Origin: Climacium dendroides
Taxonomy: Eukaryota > Streptophyta > Bryopsida > Hypnales > Climaciaceae
Assembly (NCBI GenBank): GCA_950106755.1
Contig: OX467082.1
Span: forward strand, 13,888,001 to 13,952,000
Reading direction: 5' to 3'
Length of the DNA stretch: 64,000 nucleotides
The notes below the pieces were generated by a model that ran no database searches, was not told the DNA's origin, and was given only the letters and a program-made list of their open reading frames with translations. Positions 36,090 through 47,202 of this stretch are shown piece after piece. A program made the position numbers and the translations under genes. The stretch's first letter is position 1. Each line of letters begins with the position of its first letter.

Positions 36090-37026
36090 GGTAGATTGTG
36101 TGTGCTTTTTTTGTATAAATTTTTTGACCTTGAATTTTGGCACACTTGTTATTAACATAAAATATATCTTGTGCCAAAAATTTCATGGTAAATAGACAAT
36201 TTCTCAGCCCTTGGGAGGGTGTCAAAGTTGGTAGTAGTGATATGGCTTCTCCCAATGTTTCCTACAACTATACATGTTGGTAGATTGTGTATATCTTTTT
36301 TATTATAAATTTTTTTACCTTAAAATTTGTCACACATGTTATTAACATAGAAATTATTGTATAGAAAAAATTTCATGAAAAATAAAAAAAAATATCAGCC
36401 CTTGGAAGGGTGTCAAAGATGGAAATAGAAAAATGGTTTCTCAAAGCTGCCCATGTTGGTAGATTTTAAATATCTTTTTTTGTAATATTTTTTTGTCCTT
36501 GAAATTTGGCATACATGTTATTAACATAGAAAGGGTTGTGTGACAAAAAATTCACGGTAAATAGACAATTTCTTAGCCCTTGGAGGGGTGCCAAAGTTGG
36601 TAGTAGTGAAATGGTTTCCACAAGTGTTTCTCAAAACAATACATGTTGGTAGATTGTGAATATCTTTTTTTGTATTAATCTTTTGGACCTGAAATTTGGA
36701 CCATATGTTGAAATCATATATTAGTTTTTGTTCCAAAAATTTCATGGCAAAAAAAAAAATTCCAATCCTTGGGAGGCTGTGAAAGTTGGCAGAAGTGAAA
36801 AAAATTCCACAACTACCCATGTTGGTAGATTTTGAATAACTTTTAAATGGTGAATCTTTTGGCCTTGAAATTTGGACCATGTGTTATTAACATAAAGATC
36901 AAGCTGTGGTAAAAATTTCGTGGTAAAATACCAATTTTTCAGCTCTCGGGAGCCTCTCAAAGTTGGCTGCAGTGAAATTTTCTTCACTGCGATTTCGAAA
37001 ACGCCAATTTGATTGGGACCCTACTG
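36090..37026. repeat. Right terminal inverted repeat, five ~180-bp subrepeats
   Basis: Reverse complement of 33428-34363. Among the differences I see are a single base near 36622 (cacaagtg context) and one near 36272. The same five-unit structure is present, inverted. Confidence 0.88.
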
Positions 37027-37064
37027 TACTAGAGATGGGAGTCTTAGAGCATTTTTGGTGAAAA

Positions 37065-37290
37065 CATAGTCAAAACCCTTTAGGGATTAAAATAATGCAA
37101 CTCGTTTTTCCACTTCACCTAAAGCTTTGTTTGTGGAGTCACTATTCCACATAGAGCGCACTCTATCATCAAGTAGATGATTATGATAGATGGCATCCGC
37201 ATCATCTCTCATAGCATCCTGCACCTCCTCTGAGAAGTATTTTTTATCTTCCTCTAAGTCTTCTTCAATTAATATGAGGAGTCAAGGAGT
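37065..37290 (-). other. Short acidic open frame, unrecognised
   Basis: Immediately right of the Tc1 element, the minus strand reads about 65 codons without a stop: an acidic sequence with EEDLEEDKKYF and DDRVRSMWNSD. It may be a leftover of retroelement or host coding sequence. I do not recognise it. Confidence 0.25.
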
Positions 37291-38089
37291 GACCAACTCC
37301 TTTCTTCTACCATTAGATATTTTTGAAGCCTTTAGAAGACCATGAGTTCTCGGACTATGGAGAATGTAGAAACAATGCCAAATTAGTAGTTTAACATGGT
37401 CGAGAGACATCCATGTCAGATACTAAATATTGCATAATTAATAATTTTTATAATTTTATAATTAATAATTTTTATTATGATAGTATTGTAGTGGTTCACA
37501 ATAAGGGGAACAATACCAAAACGATTTCTTGAAGACTTCAAATTCCCTCTAACATTAGGAAAAAAATGAGCTCTCAAAGGGACTATGAATTCTTGGAAAA
37601 CAAAAAATGTTGGCCAAAAAAAAAAAAAAAAAAATTTGAAAAAAAAAAAGCCAGCAAATTGCAAGGCTTGATTAGCGTAGGATAATTCAATTCAATAATT
37701 GAAAAAATAATTAAAAATATTAATATTAAAATAAATAAATATAAATTTTGAAAATTTGAAATTTGATGTGGTATGAGTTTGACTACATCAAATTGATTTT
37801 TAAAAATTATCTTTAATTATTTTTAAAATTATTTTAAAATTATTTCAAATATTTTTTTATATATTTTTAAAATTTTAAAATTTTTAAAATTATTTTCTTA
37901 AAATAAAAATGGTGGCCACTATTCATCATTGATGATGAACACTAGTTACAATTCCTCAGAAAGGTTGTGAGTTCCATTGAGGGGAACTCCTCAAAGGAAA
38001 ACATCCTTTTTGAGGGCTCATTTTTTTCCTAATGTACTATTGTACCTAGCACCAAGTTGTCCCTTCTTGGCTTGTAGATCAACTTCACA

Positions 38090-38625
38090 TCTATGGAAAT
38101 GATGGTATTAAACCATATCAACTTTTTTAGCATTGCCTACACCTTGGAGTCAAATTTTTGAGGGGATATTTATCTTTCAAGACCTTAGTCTTCAAATAAT
38201 GCCTCTATGCCATAAGACAATGCACCACTAAGTATAGTTCTTTTTCATAAATTGGCCATCTTAGTTGACATTGAGTCAACTTCTTGATTTTGAAATCAAT
38301 GGGGTGGCCATCTTGCATGAGCAACCCACCAATTGACAATATCACTTGCATTTGTGTGAACCTTGAACCATTTTTTAAGCTTAGGATACTTAAATGAGCA
38401 CACTTGCTCTTGATGAAAGGGCCTTGAGTTCCTTGAATGTTGCATCACTTGCTTCATTCTACTTAAGTGCTTTATCCTTTTTTATAAGCAAGTTCAATAG
38501 CAGTTCGGCTATCTTGAAGAAGTTTTTAATAAATTTCAAATAATAATTCACCAATCCTAAAGATGTCCTAATTCCCTTTTGAATTTGTTGAACTTTCTAC
38601 TCCATTATAACCTTAACTTTCTTAT
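38090..38625 (-). pseudogene. Ty3/gypsy RT-RNase H fragment, decayed
   Basis: Minus-strand reading across frames gives the end of the reverse transcriptase connection (LGLVNYYLKFIKNFFKIAE near 38560-38500, then FKELKALSSRASVL near 38440). RNase H follows (IGGLLMQDGHPIDFK, LTQCQLRWPIYEKELYL, VVHCLMA near 38330-38200, KDKYPLKN). Stops and frameshifts are present, e.g. the codon after VVHCLMA is TAG. Opposite in direction to the gag/LTR fragment at 38880-40560. Confidence 0.75.
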
Positions 38626-38879
38626 AAATTTTAATTTGTTTTATGTTTTCATTCTCATTTAAAAAAAATTCAATCATTTGAATATTTTTGGTGTTTATAA
38701 ACCATGGCTAAGATTTCTCTAAAGTCTCGAAGTCCTAAACTATTTCCTTGTTGTTGACCTCATTTGTAATTTTTTGATCCATTTGACATTTTATAACATA
38801 CTAACCAATGTGTAATGTCTTTCAAGTGCCAATGTAGGAGTACATGTCCATATACTAATGTTTTATTCATAGGTTCAAT

Positions 38880-40560
38880 TAATTCTATAGGATACAATGT
38901 GGGTGATAAGTTGCTATGAGGACATGAAATGGATTTAGAATATGTAAGGAGTGTGTAGGGAAGCTACACTCGGGCTTGGTAGTGAAACTAAGTGCAGGAA
39001 TTTGTAGGTGTGCATTGTGAGACCCAAAGAGCTAAACTAACCTAAGTGATGGGTGGGACTTAGATACTAATTAGCACAATGCTTATAAAAAAAATAACTT
39101 ATATGTATTGTATGCATAGGTTTAGATTGAAGTAGCTATATTGTAGGACGACATCAAATATGACAATTTAGAGAGTTATCATATGTAGTATTAGAGCAAC
39201 TGAAGTTTGGTATCATAACTTCTAACCTTTGCATAATAGTAATCAAACTCATACAACACTCATCAACAATCAAAATGAAGAAGAAAACAAGAACAAAGGA
39301 ATTGTGTAGCAAGATGGAACTTTGGACCAAGGGGAAACACAGAAGGTATTGCCAGTAGATCAAGGCATTGTTGCCAATCATACCAAAGCATTCTCAAAAG
39401 TGGAACTTAACAAAGAAAAGTAGAAGGTTTTTTCCCTAAGACTATCATGGTAGATGGAGATGCCACTTTGGGACCTACGGTTGCAGCAAAGCAAACGCAA
39501 TGTGTGGAAGATGGCACAACCTTGAATTTGAGGGTGAAATTTCCATAAAAGGTGCTCACCCTAAATAGAAATTTGGTCATGAAAGGATCAAAAAGGTGTG
39601 TGTGAATGTTTTTCACTGTGAGGCAAAACCCATCCACAAAGTTGGCCAAGGAGGAGTATATGGGACTCTTATCTAAATGCCTTCAAGTAATGGATTTTCC
39701 AATTCTTTTAGTAAATTTTTAGTAAACTAAGCCTAAGTGAAAAAGGGACAGCATCCCAAACCACTCCCAATTACTCTTTAACATTTTCCATGTGTCTACT
39801 CAAGCATTCTAAAGATGTAGGACAAGTTTCTATGCTAGAATTCCATCCAAAAGTGCCTTTAGAGGCTTAAAATGGCCCTAATTGAATCCTACCTTCTAAT
39901 TCCAACACATACCATGACATGCATTCTTTTTAGATTCTTCACCCAAGGCAAGTTATATATCCAAGTTCAACATGTATTTAATTTCTCAAGATGTTTTATA
40001 ACAAAGTGCAATGAAAATTGCAATTATTCAATTACAAATGGGAAAGCATACATCAATACTTGTTGAATGTGTATTCTCTTGGTGCAATGAAGCACACATT
40101 CAATGATAATCTCATAAGGTTTATAGAGGAATACAAGACTAAGTATCTCCAAATATAAGTGTGAGAAGAAACCTCATTTGAGAATGATGGAAGCTTAATT
40201 GGCAAACCTTGATGAAACCATTTATCAAAAAATATAGGACCAAAAGAAGTTCCTAGAAATGATGTTGGAGCTTATTGACTTTGTAATATACTTTGGAAAT
40301 ACATGTAATTTGAGAAAATATGATGGCCAATTGAAAAGCCACAAGTCAAATGAAAAGAACTTTGGTGGTAGTAGCCATGGTGATGGGAAACATAAGTTTG
40401 GCAAGCAAAAGGCAGAAGTGACAAAAAACATTGAAGGCAACAAGGTCTTCAAAAAAATAGCTAAATCAAGGCAACCAAGGTTTACATCATTTGCTTCAAG
40501 TGTGGCAAACCAAGGCACTTTGCAAAAGATTGCAAAAGTAACAAGTAGTCTAAAGTGAAT
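38880..40560 (+). pseudogene. Gypsy-type LTR, primer-binding site and gag remnant
   Basis: LTR-like DNA to about 39185 (family mate at 26690-26960) is followed by TGGTATCATAACT (39208-39220), an initiator-tRNA primer-binding site with two changes. A degraded gag frame begins near ATGAAGAAG at 39275. Near 40490-40545 a zinc knuckle CFKCGKPRHFAKDC fits the CCHC pattern CX2CX4HX4C. Many stops and at least one frameshift separate these parts. Protease or polymerase further right is not recognised. Confidence 0.65.
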
Positions 40561-41849
40561 CCATGACCAAAATCAATGTCTTTAAGCTCTATTAATTCCA
40601 TACTAGAATTGGTTTTGGATAAGGTAAGTCAAGATGAAGGTCCTTTGGCTAAAATGATATGCCAAGGGAAAGATGCGGTTTCCCTTGAAAGAGACAACAA
40701 AATACTTAAAAGCATTAACTTACTCATAAAAAAAGAATGGCTTTCAATCTAATGGTGTATGTCTTGCCACAAATTTGTACGCTATTTCATATAGTTTAGT
40801 AGTGACTTAGGCACTTTGCATACATATTATTTGTTTAATGTAGTACAATATATGTTTTTGAAAGGCACCATTAAATCAAAACATGACATGTGACAACATA
40901 AGAAAAAACATTAGTTTTTGCCAAAGCTATTGGTTGAGGTATGTGATTCCCCTTATACCTTTAAATGTCAAAAAAATAATCATGAATATACTAGTAAATG
41001 CTTGAATAACATCTCATCTCTCAAAAATCCCTCAGTATTGGATAAAAAATAATAATTTATAAATCACACAATCTAAGGTAGGAGGTCCATAAATCACCCA
41101 TTTAGAAATTGAAACTTCAAATACTTTTTAAAGACAAAGTGGAATTGGCATCTAATCCAAGTCATTTCATATTTTTGGAGCTTTGCAAAATTTGTTATGA
41201 AAATTTGGAAATGGAAATGGTGCAGGGATCTAAAATTGCCCACCTCCTCAAATGTACTCTGTTTGTACATTGCACATTGCTGCAGGCTATGAAAAAGCAA
41301 TATGTACAGAGTACATTCTAGTAGGTGGGCGATCTTAGAACCTCTGCACTTTCCAACCTTCCCAGTCTTGCACAAACCACCCAACCATTCTTCTTGGGTT
41401 ACACATCCACAGATTTCAACAGACATTTATATTCTACTTCAAAAAATAAGGGAATAACAATTATTGGACAGCAAAATTGTAGAAAATTTGCTCTAATTCA
41501 CAAAACTGTTTACTGTACCGAAAATATTGTAAAGCAATCACTAGAACAGGTAGCGACAAACCCACAATAGAATACTTGGAGCCATCAGTTACAAAAGAAA
41601 GCGAAAGAAGAAACCACGAAAAGTGTACACATCACCTAGTAAATACACAGTAACGCAGAGTATATTCTCAGCACTGAAAAAACGATTTAAATACACCACG
41701 ACCGGAGATGAACAGCATGTCATAAATCATCACGCCATCATCAACATTCTAAAATAAACGAAGGACCAACAGAGTAGACCAATTCAAACGACACAACAGA
41801 ATACTGAAACAATTTGGGCCAATCAGATCGCACAAACACACTGTCCAAA
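40561..41849. other. Intergenic DNA up to duplication arm B
   Basis: Probably more decayed retroelement to about 41050, then unknown DNA. It includes the small foldback at 41220-41349. Nothing here matches the flank of arm A. Confidence 0.4.
41220..41349. repeat. 130-bp foldback (MITE-like)
   Basis: Left GTGCAGGGATCTAAAATTGC then CCACCT and AATGTACTCTG is mirrored on the right (AATGTACTCTG, CCACCTACT, GCCCACC, TTCTAA, GTGCAG read on the minus strand). Arms are about 50 bp at roughly 80-85 percent identity. Target duplication not certain. Confidence 0.55.
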
Positions 41850-44800
41850 AAGGGCCAAACCATCCACTTGCGTCTACAGTACCAAGGCACCATCAAGTGA
41901 GCCCGAACACCTGGAACCACACAACTCGCTTTCCAGACTCTCATTCGGCCCGCGATCCAACACCAGCCACAACGGACGGTCATTGGAAACAGATCCAAAC
42001 ACACTCCAGCTTCCAAAAACTTCCACTATACTTTACAGATTGTGATTTCTCCAACGAATATTACAAAAGAATCAGTGTTCCCACGCAGGGTCTCACCGCA
42101 TGACAGGCTACGACTCTCTACGACTCCCACCACCAACCCTTCTCCACAAGTACTGCCAACCCTAAAGAATCCGCCGTGTCGCGCTCCAACTGCTTCAAAG
42201 CCAGGACTTCAGCCCAATCACCACAGAAAGACCTAACCGACGAAACCCACTGCGGTGTCCGTGGAAAAACACACGGTAAAAAGAAAAAGAGGAAACAACG
42301 AGAATCGGCTCAGAGTGCTGGCGCAGTGAATCCTGGCCAATAATTTATACTGTACGGGGCTGACCAAAAAAAAAACCCACTCATACCTCGACGACTACCT
42401 CGAAAGATTCGGGAGAGGAACTGCAGGCGAGAAGAACTGATGCCCCGGAATGACTACGCTAACTACTGTACTACGCGCGCTGTGATCCGTAGTGCCCTCG
42501 CTACTGCGACTCCAAAAGGGAACCAACCCAATTGGACCAGACGCGAAGGTCGGAAGCTCCCAGAACCTACCTTCGACTCCAGAACTTACCTACCAAAGAG
42601 AACGCTACCTTCGATTCATATTCGAAATCCATTCTCAAGGAATGCTAGGCCAGACCAGTCACCGGTGCAGCGCGACCCCTCCAACTCGCTTCCCGGGAAT
42701 CCCCGAGAACGGGTGCAGTAAAACTATCCACAGAAGTGGACGGGAACGCAGACAACGCGGATCCCACGCCACCGAACTGCACCGTGCCATCTACATAAAA
42801 ACAACTCCTACTATCTTAGCAAACTTCCGATCGAGGCTACTCCCTCCCCGTCCAACCAACAACCTACATTGCGCACACGAACTCCCCGCTGCTGTCGATG
42901 TCGGGGTCCACGTCTGCATCGTTCTCCAAGTCCATGTCGTCCACGGGATCCCCGAAGTAGTTGCCGGTGCTGCCGGCGCCGGGCTCACGAGCTTCGCTGA
43001 TGATGCGCATGATCTCCTCGATGCTCTGGGGCGGGTGGTTCGGGTCCTCGAAGTCGTAGCTACGGTCGGCCAGATCCACCAGATCGGCCGGGAGGTTCTT
43101 CAAGAACCACTCGTGGTTCTTGATTTCCTGGATGTTGATTCTCTGCACACACACAAACAACCCTAAAGTCAGACCGCGAAGACGACACAAGCCTACCCAC
43201 TACGAACCAAAACGAAACACACACTGCAAGCTGCTGCACAACCCCACCAGTCCAGATCATCCATGTAATTGCGACGCGCAATCGCACTACCCTACCTTGG
43301 CTGGGTTGGCCACGAAAATCCGAGACAGCAAGTGACGGCACTCCACGGAGATGTGCACATAATCGGGGATGGAGTACTGCACGCTCAAGATACGCTGAAA
43401 CAACAAAAACGGAACCAACGTCAGACACACAAGGTTCCAAACCGAGACAACCGGAATAGGTGTAAATCATATGCACGACAAATCCAGATCGGCAGGTCCA
43501 CTTACCCCGATGGTCTTCCGGAAATTCCTGGGGTCCTCGGGATCCTCGAAGGGATACGCTCCCACCAACATCACGTACAAAGTCACACCACAAGACCACA
43601 CATCGGCAATCTGCAGCTCACAACAATCCAGTCAGTTCCATCATGCCGCACACCAATACCCTAACCATCAACATCAACACCCCAAACCGACGAAAGACAC
43701 TCATCCAATACGACAAATGGACGCTCACCTTGCCATCGTACTCTTTCTTCGACAACACCTCGGGAGCGATGTACGCAGGGGTACCCACTGTAGACTTCGG
43801 CTGAGAGTGCAACAAAGACGACTGCAAGCACAACGACAAAGGAATCAGCACCAGCGGGAAAGCAAACCCGCAACCTCTAATTCACTGGAGCTGATGGAGC
43901 CACGGAATTCAACGACCAGCGAGCATCCAATCATGCACCCTAAACATCGAGCCAACTGACCTTCGAGTAACCAAAATCGCAGATCTTCAGCCGAGGTGCA
44001 GGGCTTCCATCAAGCAACGTGTTCTCCAGCTTCAGGTCCCGATGGCAGATTTGCTGCAAATCACCGCGTCAACGTCAATACAGATCTACGCAGACATGAA
44101 AAACAAAAACGAACGACGAAGAATCGCTCGCACACGAAATTCGATTTTTCAATTACGAAGTATAGGGGGCAGACAAAATCGTGATGTCGCCAAAAACTTC
44201 ACGAAGGTCAGGATGAGGAGTAGTACCATTGAGTGGCAGTAGCTCACTCCCGAAATCAACTGCTGGAAGAAGAACCTAGCCTGCAAAGCAAAAACGACCC
44301 AACGGGCGGGTGAATTGACGTTTCACCAAAAATGTACAAAATGCGAACACAAATGCACACGCGCACCAAACAGACACGCTCCGCGAAAAAATCAACCTCA
44401 GCTCACCTCGTCCTCACTAAACCGTCCCGCGTTGCAGATGCGCTCAAACAGCTCACCACCGGCAGCATACTCCATCACAATAGCCAAATGCGTCGGAGTC
44501 AACATCACCTGACACCAAACGACAAAACCCTTCCAATCAACATTCCACGCTCCGCAACCCAGAGACCACCACCCCAGAAAAAAGCACACCAGAACAAAAC
44601 AAATGAAGCACGCAATCCACTCACCTCCTTGAAGCGCACGATGTTGGGATGGCGCAGCGACCGATGATTGATGATCTCACGTTGCACATTCTCGTCAATC
44701 TGCACCCACAATCCACGCCATTCCACGTCAACACCCACTAATTCCCCTCCGCTCACAAAACCATTAGGTCTCCAACCCCACTCTCGCCCTCCCACCCCGA

Positions 44801-45498
44801 AACCAAAAAACAAAAAGCGACGCACCTTCTCTCCGCGCTCGATGTACTTCACGGCGACGAGCTCGCGGGTGAGCTTGTCGCGCATGAGGCGGGCGACTCC
44901 GAAATTGCCCGAGCCAATGTCCTTCACGAGCTCGTAGCGGTCGTGGTGGTGCATGTCGGGGATGTCCAGATGGTCCATGGCGGCCTCTCTCGGGGAAACC
45001 AACCCTCAACGCGCACTCCTCCAACTCACGCAGCGCGAAACCAACCACACGAACGGCGACCCACTCACTCCACTTCCTTCCAGGGGATGCAGCGCCTCCT
45101 AAAGCTCACGACCCTGCAAGCGCCAGAGCAGGCGAGGGGGGGCGATGGTGATTGATCGAGGACGAGCTCGGCCAGCAGGGGCGGGCGCTCCTTCCCTTCG
45201 GTTCCCTTGCTTCGGATCCCTTCGCCTCGTTCCCTTCGTTCGGGGCTTCTGGGTGCGGAAGCGGTGATGGGGGGCCTGGGAGAGCTGCCTGAGGGGAAAG
45301 TCCTCCGCCGCGGGTCTCTGGGGAGGGGCCGCGTGGATCCCGTTCGGTGGCCGTGGCTTCGGGTGTGGGTTCGGGAGCGGTACGGGCTGAGGCTCGGTGG
45401 GGCAGTGCGTGGCAGGCTGTCCGTGCTCAGCGCTTTGGAACAAGGCCCGAGGGGGCGAACGCGTGGCGGGGCAGCACCGCTGGCGATGTTCTCGTTTG
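41850..45498 (-). repeat. Inverted duplication, arm B (3,649 bp)
   Basis: Reverse complement of 22193-25838. The base-pair sum of matching coordinates is 67689 from the start codon to intron 4 and 67688 beyond it, which shows the single indel. Both ends stop abruptly and have unrelated flanks. Confidence 0.93.
42864..44978 (-). CDS. SnRK2 protein kinase, OST1-like (ABA subclass), copy B, 9 exons
   Basis: Exons, in order of translation: 44978-44826, 44699-44625, 44508-44407, 44280-44227, 44053-43961, 43821-43729, 43610-43506, 43394-43296 and 43142-42864. Splice sites and the 350-residue product are the same as in copy A, including Lys44, HRD 132-134, DFG 154-156, Ser165/Ser169 and the acidic C-terminal tail. 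Nothing suggests a pseudogene. The gene points toward copy A, so the two are convergent with 18 kb between stop codons. The leader differs from copy A by a handful of bases, and DNA beyond 45498 is unrelated, so transcription could differ. A collapsed or mis-joined allele in the assembly is the main alternative to a true second gene. Confidence 0.93.
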
Positions 45499-46004
45499 GA
45501 GGCTTTGGGGTTGGGTTTTGAAAAATAATTGTGTCGTGTGGAAATTGTTATTTAGAGTAGCCGACCCATTTGCAACCACTTAAGGAATTACGTGTGTAGA
45601 GCACGGTTTTGTTGAGTAGGGATATTTACTTGTGTACCATTGTAAGGTAGGACCAACCATAACCAATCATTTTAGAAGTTTAGACGTGATGAGGAGTACT
45701 GTAAGTGGAGAAAACATTTTCGTTAGTACAGAGTTTGGAAAGAGGAGGACTGTTGAAATTTTGATAATTTTATTATCTAATTTAGAACTACTAGGAATTT
45801 TTGAAGGGAGAACTTAACCTTGATCCATTTTTAATATTGTAGAGTTATGCAAAATTGGTTAGTGAGGTAGTAGTAGATGCTAAGTGGAGCATACAAAATG
45901 ATAGATATGGATCATATTACTTAAATAGCCTAAGGGCTACAATAGCCCTTACATACAAATTTAAAAGCAGTCATATGTGTCCATGACAATGATAGGAGAG
46001 GTTA
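45499..46004. other. Region upstream of SnRK2 copy B, outside the duplication
   Basis: AT-rich DNA with no gene recognised. It takes the place of the DNA at 21690-22192 in front of copy A. Confidence 0.4.
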
Positions 46005-47202
46005 CTATAATCCTACTATGTTCAATGTATTGTTGCTTATGGTCCTATCCATTAATGTGCTTACAATGGATCCAAAAGTTGCTTTGAAGGCATCTTGCTG
46101 TTGTTCCAATTCATGTTCATCTCCAATGCAACCGAGGGCTCTAGTTCTACTAAAGTTTTTTGAATTTGTAGCAACGGACACACCTTCTCCTATGGTGTCA
46201 CAATTATTCCTTGTACAATATTCTAAAGTTGGACAAGCTGCATTGTTGGCAATTGGATACAAGAGTGTTGTTTGTGGTCTTAGAAGGAATGGACAATGCG
46301 GAAGGATAATGATTTGTGGGAAAGGTTGCAAGTGTGATGAAGAAGCAACATAAGAAGGGAAGTATAGTGGACCAAAGTAAGAAAATCCTACCTTATCAAA
46401 CACATTATTTTCATTGTTATGAGCGTTCACAGAATGTGTTTGTTGGCCCTTTTGTGCCCTCATTGCTTGTAAGACCTTCCTTCATTTTGTTTGCAAGCAT
46501 TTGGATGCTTTCCTTACTTTTTCAGCTTCATGCTACGCATAAGTTGTGTATCGTTGCATTTTCTTAGTCGCGCGCATTGCTACACTTCCACGTTTTTCTC
46601 CTTCTTGTTGCACAACTTTCAATTTCTTCCACTCCTCCTTTGCACAATTGCATTCTAATTGTTCGGCTACATGGATTTTTTTACTTGTTTTTTCCATATT
46701 GCAACATTGATGTATTTGTTAGACATCATATAAAGGACTAGTCTTGGTGAAATCTATAGTCTTATCTCATTCCTTGGTGCTTACTTATGACATCATTGTT
46801 GGCAAGGTGAGGAAAGGCACAAGGGACTAAATGGAGTGACCTACAAGGTGAGGCCACCCATCTTTGGCAATTTAGTCAAATTGGACAGATCAATATCCAC
46901 AAAGAAGTGTTGCACCAATGGTTGTTGTTCCTCTGCTAGTTTTGTTTCAAGGTCTTTATTTACAAGTACTTGCTCGTCAATGTCGTCTTGTATTTTCAAA
47001 CTACTTATTACTTTCTCTTCTTTTGCCAAGTCACCATTAGTGTCATGCTAATAAGTTTTCATTGGGCGGCATTGGCCTTGGATGGCCTATAGGTTCAATA
47101 GCCACATGTTGGTGGCCTGGAACCCATTGATTATGTTTCTAGTTAAAAGAGTTGTTCTTAAAACTAGGAAAATCTAGTGAACCAAAGTATCCTTTGATAA
47201 TG
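46005..47202 (-). pseudogene. Pogo-like (DDE_1) transposase, C-terminal part, decayed
   Basis: On the minus strand near 47125-47060 the reading NGFQATNMW / NMWLLNL resembles the conserved C-terminal phrase of DDE_1 transposases (GFRATGIWPLNP type). A lysine/glutamate-rich, coiled-coil-like tail follows (KEEWKKLKVVQQEGEKRG near 46660), as usual in this family. A 152-residue open frame at 46005-46463 continues downstream; it is unrecognised and may be the element's tail. The N-terminal and catalytic part is at 49150-49730, across the inserted CACTA element. Confidence 0.45.

Larger units (their letters stand above)
33428..37026 (-). mobile_element. Tc1/mariner-superfamily transposon, apparently intact (3,599 bp)
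   Basis: Starts CAGTAGGGTCCCAATCAAAT and ends in the exact reverse complement, with a TA duplication at 33426-33427 and 37027-37028. The terminal inverted repeats run about 936 bp (33428-34363 and 36090-37026) with only a few differences seen by eye. Between them lie one open 336-residue transposase on the minus strand and about 0.7 kb of 5' DNA rich in short ctcact/catcac repeats. Intact gene, near-identical ends and clean target duplication point to recent insertion. Most Tc1 elements are 1-2 kb with repeats far shorter than this. Confidence 0.93.

Noticed and set aside
42492..43166. 224-codon plus-strand frame opposite SnRK2 copy B (and its twin at 24522-25196)
   Set aside because: It is the antisense of exon 9 and the 3' region; identical in both arms only because the DNA is identical.
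46005..46463. Independent 152-residue host gene
   Set aside because: It follows the coiled-coil tail of the pogo-like remnant on the same strand and has no recognisable domain; more likely part of that element.
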